Below are positions 55,733 through 64,000 of a stretch of DNA of 64,000 nt, piece after piece. Source of the stretch: Okapia johnstoni. Its lineage: Eukaryota; Chordata; Mammalia; Artiodactyla; Giraffidae. The notes under the pieces were generated by a model, which was given only the letters and a program-made list of their open reading frames with translations, made no database searches and was not told the origin of the DNA. A program made the position numbers and the translations under genes. How positions within the stretch are numbered: the stretch's first letter is position 1; each line of letters begins with the position of its first letter. Location: the NCBI GenBank assembly GCA_024291935.2, contig CM044312.1, positions 46,196,001 to 46,260,000 of the forward strand, read 5' to 3'.

Positions 55733-57052
55733 TCAGTTCAGTCGCTCATTCATGTCCGACTCTTTGTGACCCCGTTGACTGCAGCACGCCAGGCCTCCAT
55801 GTCCATCATCAACTCCTGGAGCTTGCTCAAACTCATGTCCATTGAGTCAATGATGCCATCCAACCATCTCATCCTCTGTCGTCCCCTTCTCCTCCTGCCT
55901 TCAATCTTTCCCAGCATCAGGATCTTTTCCAATGAGTCAGCTCTTCGCATCAGGTGGCCAAAGTATTGAAGTTTCAGCTTCAACATCAGTCCTTCCAATG
56001 AACACCCAGGACTGATCTCCTTTAGGATGGACTGGTTGGATCTCCTTGCAGTCCAAGGGATTCTCAAGAGTCTTCTCCAACACCACAGTTCAAAAGCATC
56101 AATTCTTCTGTGCTCAACTTTCTTTATAGTCCAACTCTCACATCCATACATGACCACTGGAAAAACCATAGCCTTGACTAGATGGACCTTTGTTGGCAAA
56201 GTAATGTCTCTGCTTTTTAATATGCTGTTGAGGTTGGTTATAACTTTCCTTCCAAGGAGTAACTGTCTTTTAATTTCATGGCTGCAGTCACCATCTGCAG
56301 TGATTTTGGAGCCAAAAAAAAAAAAAGTCAGCTACTGTTTCCACTGTTTCCCCATCTATTTACCATGAAGTGATGGGACCAGATGCCATGATCTTCGTTT
56401 TCTGAATGTTGAGCTTTAAGCCAACTTTTTCACTCTCCTCTTTCACCTTCATCAAGAGGCTCTTTAGTTCTTCTTCACTTTCTGCCATAAGGGTGGTGTC
56501 ATCCGCATATCTAAGGTTATTGATATTTCTCCCAGCAATCTTGATTCCAGCTTGTGTTTCTTCCAGCCCAGCATTTCTCAAGATGTACTCTGCATATAAG
56601 TTAAATAAGCAGGGTGACAATATACAGCCTTGACGTACTCCTTTTCCTATTTGGAACCAGTCTGTTGTTCCATGTCCAGTTCTAACTGTTGCTTCCTGAC
56701 CTGCATACAGGTTTCTCAAGAGACAGGTCAGGTGGTCTGGTATTCCCATCTCTTTCAGAATTTTCCACAGTTTATTGTGATCCACACAGTCAAAGGCTTT
56801 GGTGTAGTCAATAAAGCAGAAATAGATGTTTTTCTGGAACTCTCTTGCTTTTTTGATGATCCAGCAAATGTTGGCGATTTGATCTCTGGTTCCTCTGCCT
56901 TTTCTAAAGCCAGCTTGAATATCTGGAAGTTCACAGTTCACATATTGCTGAAGTCTGGCTTGGGGAATTTTGAGCACTACTTTACTAGCATGTGAGATGA
57001 GTGCAATTGTGCGGTAGTTTGAGCATTCTTTGGCATTGCCTTTCTTTGGGAC
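55733..57052 (-). mobile_element. BovB LINE, 1.3 kb, antisense, head-to-head with next copy
   Basis: The longest BovB here: 3' tail at 55733 (ttcagttcagtcgctcattc), whole C-terminal part and RT core up to the PKKGNAKECSNYR segment at about 57050. Its 5'-truncated end abuts the 5'-truncated end of an oppositely oriented BovB tail. No target duplication found at the left edge. Confidence 0.95.
55750..57050 (-). pseudogene. BovB ORF2 with intact RT core frame
   Basis: The minus-strand frame 57070-56360 keeps, without interruption, the thumbprint of an RTE reverse transcriptase: AGFRKGRGTRDQIANI (residues about 52-68), FIDYTKAFD (motif A, Asp near 56809), GVRQGCILSPCLFN (motif B region) and NLRYADDTTL (motif C, Tyr near 56509). 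It ends at a TAA where the other copies read CAA in SWQIDG. Beyond this an A13 expansion (about 56314-56326) shifts the frame, then 56199-55750 carries the C-terminal [14 protein letters not shown] part. The endonuclease domain is missing. The first six codons (MSITNS) come from the neighbouring inverted tail, not from BovB. Non-functional overall. Confidence 0.9.
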
Positions 57053-57142
57053 GGAGTTGGTGATGGACATGGAGGCCTGGCGTGCTGCAGTCCATGGGGT
57101 CGCAAAGAGTCAGACACTACTGAGTGACTGAACTGAACTGAA
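57053..57142 (+). mobile_element. BovB 3' tail, sense, about 90 bp
   Basis: agttggtgatggacatgg, gtgctgcagtccatggggtc, actgagtgactgaactgaac: the last codons and tail of BovB in sense orientation. It is joined directly to the antisense copy with a GGGA-type microhomology at about 57045-57052. Confidence 0.9.
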
Positions 57143-57409
57143 GTGAACTTCAGGGAATGCAAAATCAAGAGGAGGTGCTGTGATCACAACAGCGTGTGAA
57201 GAGTGTGATAATAGAGGAAAGTTACAGAGGGACCCTTAATCCAAACTTGAAGGGGCCTTGCAAAGACAGGCTAAGGAATAAGCTGAGTGCTCGATTCCCA
57301 GAGTCACACCTGTAAGTCTACAGGGAAAAGTGATTTAAGATTTACTATGGGGAAAACCAGAAAGGAAAACAACAGAAATGGAGAATTGGATTGAGGTTAA
57401 AAAAACCAA

Positions 57410-57575
57410 TAAGCACAGGGTGGGAAGTCTGGAAACCAACATTATCCTCCTGGCTCTGTCAGTAACTGGCTGTATGATATAGGCACGTCTCTCCACCCCA
57501 GGTTCTTTACCTGAACAATACGGACTAAAGGATGATATCTGAAGTTCCTCAGACTCTGGCATCTGAGGATTCTAT
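57410..57575 (+). repeat. MIR3 SINE (old)
   Basis: cctggctctgtcagtaactgg, ctgtatgatataggcacg, acggactaaaggatgatatc, catctgaggattctat: sense MIR3 with its diagnostic gactagatgat-type segment. Confidence 0.65.
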
Positions 57576-57754
57576 TAGTCTAGTCAGCTTTATGCGTTCA
57601 TGTTTTTTACTTGAGGAAATGTAATTAATAAAGTTTCTGAATTCGATCCCGACCTGATGAGAATTAGCTTACTGATGAATAAAACTCATTTAGAGAGGCA
57701 TAGGCAATGCAGACCTCCCAGTGTCTTCCTTTCCTTTTCTAAGGGGAAGGGAAA

Positions 57755-57945
57755 TAAATATTTGAATTTATTGTGCTTCAGGTATCTCATTTAATCATAA
57801 AAATAATACTATAGGCTAGGTATTATCATTTTCATTTTACAAATGTGGAAACTGGAGTTCACAGGATTTGTCACTTGCTCTTCCATACACATGAAAAGTG
57901 GGGGTCCTGGGATTGGTACCCAAGTCTGTAGACAGGAATCCACAC
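57755..57945 (-). repeat. MIR SINE (old), antisense
   Basis: caggtatctcatttaatc, ctaggtattatcattttc, acaaatgtggaaactgg, gggattggtacccaagtctg. Confidence 0.7.
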
Positions 57946-59291
57946 AAACAAGTTCAAGAAAGAAGTATTTTATGTAAGATTTAACGTGAATCTTCATAGA
58001 ATTCCATGAATACAGCTAATAAAAGGACCAGACCTCACAAAGTCCAGAATTCTTGGGCATTTCTGGATCCAAGGTGGTCCTTACAACCCAAGGACCAGGA
58101 GTCTTAGATCCTTACTCTGTTATTGCATCTGCGATGTGATCTGATAATCTGGGTATCTATTTCTTTTTGTCTCTGATTATAGCAAGCTCCAAAATACTTA
58201 CTATCTATTTTATCCTTTAAAAAATTCATAGTCTTTGCTTTCTCATAGTTTTGGCTTAATCATAACTTCAGCTTGCCAAGATCCCTCATAGCCCTACTCT
58301 ACTTCCTTCTCATAAACCCTATGCTACTTTATGGCTTCTTTCTCTATATTCTTTAAATTTCCACTCCTTCTGCTAACTGCCTACATTTCTCCATGTTTCC
58401 CAAACAAAATTATCAAGGGAGAGGCCCAGCTCTTCTTTCGTGAGAGCAATGTGAATCTCCCCCAGTCTCCAAACACATCCAGAGCAAGAGTGGGTGCCTG
58501 ACTCAGAGAAGAAAATTCATTGGCTAGCCAATGACTTATGACAGAGTTTGGAATGAAAGTACAAGTAGGGCCTATAACTCGTTGCCTGAAAGCTTATTTT
58601 TTTTGAGGAGGAAGTCTATGGGAGTCCACTCAATCTGTTAATAGGCAAGCCGAAAGAACAAGAAAATTAGTGCCTCCCAAAGCAGTATTCAAATATGAAT
58701 GGGGGTTGGCAGACATGTTCCTGAGTTACTCCTCTTAGGAAACCAAGCTGTGGTCCACAATTCTCCAGGATTCCCCAGAAAGATTGAGTTCCAGTGGCTG
58801 AAAGTGGCAACTGACTTGATAAAGCACCTCATATTCGCTCCCTTCCCTTCTCTGACTCATTTCCTACCCCCTGTTGGCAGTTCCTGGGACCACTTCCTAA
58901 GTAACTACTTGTCCTTAAATCCTTGACTCTGGTTCTATTTCTGGGGGAACACAAACCAAGACCCTCCCTTCTTGTGTGTGAGCGGTACACATCAATTAAC
59001 ATCTACTAGGCTCTGAACAGGAACTAGTTCAGGAACTAGGGAAGGTGACATTTATCTCCAACTAATTGAATTTCCTGAAATTTGTAGATAGCAAAATGAA
59101 TTGCTCAAGTATTTTTGATTCAAGGTGTTATTCACTGAGAGTAATTCAGCATACATGAGGATCTTTGGATCTTAGACATGCAACCGTTACACTTTTATTT
59201 TACCTATTTGTTACTGTTACCTGTTTGTTTCTCTCACTGAAACATAAGCACATTGTATTCTTTTATATCTTCTCAACATCTCAAAAGGAAG

Positions 59292-59292
<1 letters not shown>
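57946..59292. other. unassigned sequence
   Basis: About 1.35 kb with no recognised repeat or gene. Confidence 0.35.

Positions 59293-59327
<35 letters not shown>
59293..59327 (+). repeat. (TG)17 microsatellite
   Basis: About 17 uninterrupted TG units directly abutting the 3' side of an antisense Bov-tA. Confidence 0.97.
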
Positions 59328-59329
<2 letters not shown>

Positions 59330-59526
59330 GTTGCTCAGTCATGTCTGACTCTTTGTGACCCCATGGACTGTAACCCGCCAGTTTCCTCTGTCCATGGGAT
59401 TTTCCAGGCAAGACTATTGGAGTGGATTGCCATTCCCTTCTCCGGGGGATCTTCCCGACTCAGGATCAAACCTGGGTACCCCGCATTGCAGGCAAATTCC
59501 TTACCATCTGAGCCACCAGGAAGCCC
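59328..59526 (-). mobile_element. Bov-tA SINE, antisense
   Basis: gttgctcagtcatgtctgac through attggagtggattgccattc to atctgagccaccaggaagc. The antisense ORF to 59560 is a SINE translation. Confidence 0.95.
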
Positions 59527-60734
59527 AAGAAGACCTAGTAGAGCATTTTTCTCAGCATGACTGTAAATCCTGGTTGTGTTTTTGACACTGGATCATCTTA
59601 GGTGTCATTTTTAGGGACTCTACGAGTTACCACAAACATATCCGTGATGTTAAAAAGAGGCAGAGAAACAGTGTGGTCTGTCAGTATAAGAATTTTCTCC
59701 ATTGTAAAATTTAGAATCATAATGGTTTTCCAAGACTACTTTTATTATCCAAAGCTTTTAACTAATAAATTTCCAAACATTTTGTTGTTCTGATCTCCAA
59801 ATTTTAATTACATGTTATGATTAAGAAACTGAGATGATTTTATTTTAGGTCCTTGAGGTGCTTTCAGATCTACCTAGAAGAGGATTCTCATTTGAGGAAA
59901 ATAAAACATATTTTTAAGGAAGCTGGAGCACCTCACAAATATAGTATCCTATTCCAGTTAAACAATTTAAGACACATTCAACTGGTTATAGTAAAACTTT
60001 AAACACCCCTGAATTGAGATATGTATATGAATGTATATAATCTGGTCACCCATATAAATTTTGGTAGGAGATGTTTGATGGCAAGTAATGGGGAAATTCC
60101 AAGTCAACTGTCCTGAAGAGTAAGTGCCTTTTATTTTCTTGTATAACAAGAAGTCCTGAGAGAATGGCTGAGGGTTGTTATCAACTCATTACTAAGGACA
60201 CAGCTTCCTTCCACCTCTCTGTTATCCTCAGTAAGTTGGCTTCTTTCTTAGACTAACTTTTCTCATGGTCATGTGACAAGCTGTTGATTAAAAGAAGGGG
60301 AGAATTTCTTGCCATGCTTCTCTTTTTAAAATCAAGGAAACTTTCCAGAAAAGTCTCCTGGTAGACTTTCCCTTGAGTTTCATTGGCTGGAATTGCATCA
60401 CATGCCCTTTCCTAAATCAGTCACTAGAAGGGGATGGCCTGATCTACTCAGGCTTTATCTATGAATTGTATAGGAGAGTGCTCCCCAGACAAAATTAGGG
60501 CTTTCTCAGCAACGACAGGCAGTGTGGGTAACTGCTGGGTAGACAACCAGTCAGGTCTGCTATTATCTCCCAAACTGTTGGCCTTGGGAGGACCAGAGTA
60601 AATGAGTAGCAGCTCTGAAAGCACTTTCTTTTGTGATGTTTTGTGAGTAAAGAAATATAACCCATAAAAGGATTACCAGTGATGAACTGTCATGAAAGAT
60701 GACTACTGAGTATCATGCAGCATTCAGGAGTGGC
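59527..60734. other. unassigned sequence
   Basis: About 1.2 kb with no recognised repeat or gene. Confidence 0.35.
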
Positions 60735-60945
60735 ATGATTTGGAGACAGAAGACCTAAATTTATTTTCTGATTTCAACAGTTACCAGTGTGACCTCAGGT
60801 GATGAATCAACTTCTGAGTCTTAGTTTCACTATCTGTACAATGGAAATATTTTCTATCTCACAAGGACCTCAAAGTTTACTGTGAGGATTAAATAAAACT
60901 GGGTGCAAGGGAGAGTGCATTGTAAACAATTAAGATCCATATATG
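60735..60945 (+). repeat. MIR SINE (old)
   Basis: gacagaagacctaaattt, gttaccagtgtgacctcagg, gagtcttagtttcactatctg, tactgtgaggattaaataa, gagagtgcattgtaaac. Confidence 0.75.
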
Positions 60946-61137
60946 AGAGATGTTTTAAAAGAGGAGTAATAATCTGCTGTTTATATAGACAAAAATATCC
61001 ATGCTATGCTTGGCTCTAAGGGAAAGCACTTGGAGGAATTCCAGTGTATGAACAGATTTTCAACGAAACAAAGCTGATTTATTAACAGTCTCAACAAAGT
61101 TAGACTCTTCAAACTGTTTTTTTTAAGTTAATACATT
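60946..61137. other. unassigned sequence
   Basis: Nothing recognised; T10 near 61117. Confidence 0.3.
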
Positions 61138-61566
61138 ATGGATGTGAGAGTTGGACGGTGAAGAAAGCTGAGCGCCGCAGAATTGATGCTTTTGAACTGT
61201 AGTGTTGGAGAAGACTCTTGAGAGTCCCTTGGACTGCAAGGAGATCCAATCAATCCATCCTAAAGGAGATCAGTCCTGGGTGTTCATTGGAAGGACTGAT
61301 GTTGAAGCTGAAACTCCAATACTTTGGCTACCTCATGCGAAGAGTTGACTCATTGGAAAAGACCCTAATGCTGGGTAGGATTGGGGGCAGGAGGAGAAGG
61401 GAACGACAGAGGATGAGATGGTTGGATGGCATCATTGACTCGATGCACATGGGTTTGGGTAGACTCCAGGAGTTGGTGATGGACAGAGAGGCCTGGCGTG
61501 CTGCAATTCATGGGGTCGCAAAGAGTCGGACACGACTGAGCGACTGAATTGAACTGAACTGAACTG
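61138..61566 (+). mobile_element. BovB 3' fragment, sense, 0.43 kb
   Basis: tatggatgtgagagttgg to the tail gagcgactgaattgaactg with (actga)n. Near-identical 8-mers aatacatt (61130-61137) and aatatatt (61567-61574) may be the target duplication. A stop replaces Trp in the WCWRR segment at about 61201. After it, frame 61218-61547 runs open to the end of ORF2 ([11 protein letters not shown]), so the copy is young. Confidence 0.95.
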
Positions 61567-61574
61567 AATATATT

Positions 61575-62607
61575 CAGGAAGGGGTTTAGATGTACAAATG
61601 TGTCACCTGTCATTCTACTTCTGGGTTTAAGAAGGGGTATACCGGCCTGGGACTAATTAAGAATCATGTAGACTTGTATTTTGACACAGTTACATCTGGA
61701 AACTAAAGGTCTTCACCATCACCGCAGGCTTGCTATCTTCATTATAACCAAGTTCACACAAGGTCCTATTAGCTCCTAAGAAAGCTTGATCACCTATTTA
61801 AGTTCTAACTAGCTCAAACCCACACACATCTCCATATTGTCTACCAGAAAAATATTATTTTCCAAACTAATAAGTTACTATGATCTCAGTTTCTCTCCCT
61901 GCCCCCTCATCCCTCAGAGCCTTAATCTTTCATCTCTAGCCTTGGACCTGAACTCCAGCAGCTCACATTGAAGGAGGCTCTGTTGATCTTGAGCTCGAGA
62001 ATTTGTATGTGTTGTAATACAAATGTCATTAAAATATAACATTTGCCTACTGAGAACATTATACTATTTATGAAACTGTATGATTTCTATAACTAAACTC
62101 AGCAAGATTTTATTGCTCTCCCCTCCTGTAATCACAGAAGTCCTGACTCAACATTCTAGAACCACAGCTTACCTACATGCAGTTTCACTAAAATCTGCAA
62201 CTAGTCCTTGTTTTCTCATCGTTTCTGTTTAACCTTTTTTTGTGGTTAAACAACCCCTTTCTAAAAGGTTATTATTAATTAAAGGCTCAAATTAACACCA
62301 AGAAAACTTTCATGTCACAAATTCTCACTGCCTCCGTGATTAGAAAGAACTATATTTCTATTAGCATGATGATAAATATTCATGAATGTCTTTTAAAATT
62401 TTGTAGGTATTTTAAGTCAATTTCACTTTCTCTGAAGATATACCAAAAGAAGTCTTTGATGTACTGACGTGATTTCTTCCTTATTTCTTTATCCCCTACT
62501 CTGGCTTATTTATATTTTATTTTATGTTATACACACACACACACAAATTTTCTTCCAAGTATCTGTCCCTTTTTATTGGAATGTTTAAGTGATTTTGTGT
62601 TTCTCTT
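61575..62607. other. unassigned, with (AC)n
   Basis: About 1 kb with no recognised repeat except an (AC)7 run at 62531-62545. Confidence 0.4.
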
Positions 62608-62619
62608 AAGATCCTTTCA

Positions 62620-63159
62620 GTTCAGTTCAGTTTAGTTGCTCAGTCGGGTCCGACTCTTTGTGACCCCATGAACCGCAGTATGCCAGGCCTCCCTGTCCAT
62701 CACCAACTCCCTGTGTCCACCCAAACCCATGTCCATCGAGTTGATGATGCCATCCAGCCATCTCATCCTCTGTCGTCCCCTTCTCCTCCTGCCTTCAATC
62801 TTTCCCAGCATCAGGGTCTTTTCCAATGAGTCAGCTCTTTGCATCAGGGGGCCAAAGTATTGGAGTTTCAGCTTCAACATCAGTCCTTCCAATGAACACC
62901 CAGGACTGATCTCCTTTAGGATGGACTGGTTGGATCTCCTTGCAGTCCAAGGGACTCTCAAGAGTCTTCTCCAACACCACAGTTCAAAAGCATCAATTCT
63001 GCAGCGCTCAGCTTTCTTTTTAGTCCAACTCTCACATCCATACATGACCACTGGAAAAACCATAGCCTTGACTAGATGGACCTTTGTTGGCAAAGTAATG
63101 TCTCTGCTTTTTAATATGCTATCTAGGTTGGTCACAACTTTCCTTCCAAGGAGTAAGTG
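62620..63159 (-). mobile_element. BovB 3' fragment, antisense, 0.54 kb
   Basis: 3' tail (gttcagttcagtttagttgc) to ccttccaaggagtaagtg. Flanks aagatcctttca (62608-62619) and aagatattttca (63160-63171) differ at two positions and probably are the target duplication. The minus-strand frame 63135-62632 is open for 167 codons through the whole C-terminal ORF2 segment. Confidence 0.95.
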
Positions 63160-63171
63160 AAGATATTTTCA

Positions 63172-64000
63172 AATAACCATTTATACTGCATTGCATCCTG
63201 ATCCCCCTGAAACAAGAGAGGTGGAATAAAGAGTGCCGCATGGAAATGGACAAATAGTTCACCTAATTCCATTTTCACTTTGAACCACAGTTATTAATAA
63301 CATGAATACAGTTAAGCTGAGAGGAAGGTATGAGAGCAGCAGAAAAAGGTAATTGTGTACCAGATAGTGCTGTGTTTATATTTCATAAACTAATTGTTAG
63401 TACGTTGAGGGCACGTAAAGTGTCCTCCTGACTTCAACTGTGGTATGAGTGTATGTACAGAAATGTGAGAATTGATAGAGTTACCAGTTACTAATACCAC
63501 TGTAAAACTGATCTCCAGAAGTTTTACATCATCTAAATTTTTTTTACTAAGCTCTTCACTTCAATCATACCCTGAAGCAGTTATTTCCACAAGTGAATGA
63601 TGTGTTATATAAAGAGCAATTTCCTTTTTATTTTTGGTGAATTTGCCTTTTAATTTCATTTAGCAACCATTTTGTCTTACATGGTGGAATAGTGTAGATT
63701 TAAATGAACTCTCCAAAGATTGATAAAATCGATGTCTGTTCACCAAGCTTTGAACTATACTTCAACCTTATAAATGAAATTTGCTGTTTTCTTTTAAAAG
63801 GATCATAAAGAATATTTGATTATTTTGGTAAAGACAGGCTTCCCTTTGTAAAAGAGATGGTATATTATGGAATGACATTTATAACCTAATGTTATTCAGA
63901 TAAAGTGGGGAAAAAAACCCAGCAAGACCTCAATGAGGGAAGCAAATCTGGAAAATAAGGAAATCTGAAAAAATATAAGGCAACTGTCTTCATCTTGTTT
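63172..64000. other. unassigned sequence
   Basis: About 830 bp with no recognised repeat or gene. Confidence 0.35.

Noticed and set aside
1..64000. CRISPR arrays, operons, phage or plasmid features
   Set aside because: Repeat content is wholly ruminant nuclear; no regularly spaced short repeats or bacterial gene organisation were seen.

Overview
This window is gene-poor ruminant (Pecora) nuclear DNA, either intergenic or deep intronic. The assignment rests on its repeats: 5'-truncated BovB (RTE-clade) LINEs, their derivative SINEs Bov-tA and Bov-A2, and tRNA-related CHR SINEs shared by ruminants, hippos and whales. Older mammalian layers are MIR, MIR3, L2, L1M-type LINEs, an MLT1-like solo LTR and hAT relics. 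The species cannot be fixed from the sequence. I found no convincing host exon, tRNA, rRNA, CRISPR array or CpG island. The longer open reading frames are BovB or L1 ORF2 remnants, or their antisense shadows.

Layout. 0-12 kb: degraded BovB (381), Bov-tA (1406), a BovB with a perfect duplication (1814-3065), an L1 tail, a CHR SINE (6709), Bov-tA copies (8332, 9761), two short BovB tails and a 152-bp purine tract. 12-24 kb: old L1M remnants, a Bov-tA nested in a CHR SINE (15.3 kb), a 287-bp imperfect palindrome (18.1 kb), a BovB (20.25 kb) and a Bov-A2. 24-34 kb: two Bov-A2 copies, a three-layer nest (MIR / MLT1-like LTR / Bov-A2), a hAT relic, a 5'-inverted L1 (30.9 kb) and a BovB with a 107-bp insertion in its RT region (32.0 kb). 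34-44 kb: a hAT relic with an 8-bp duplication, L2, L1M split by Bov-A2, a 744-bp retrocopy with poly(A) and 13-bp duplications (38.9 kb), and a 264-bp inverted repeat with about 99.6% arm identity flanking a BovB tail (39.7-41.2 kb). 44-64 kb: mainly old L1M, MIR and L2 with scattered SINEs, a Z-DNA-type tract (49.0 kb), a head-to-head BovB pair (55.7-57.1 kb) and two further BovB tails (61.1 and 62.6 kb).

No set of genes works together here. The biology is retrotransposition and its rearrangement by-products: target-site duplications, nested insertions, 5' inversion, head-to-head joining and a very similar inverted duplication. The most unusual stretch is 38.9-41.2 kb. Family names come from recall of consensus sequences; no search was run, so subfamily labels and boundaries of old elements are approximate, while the duplications and inverted repeats were read base by base.
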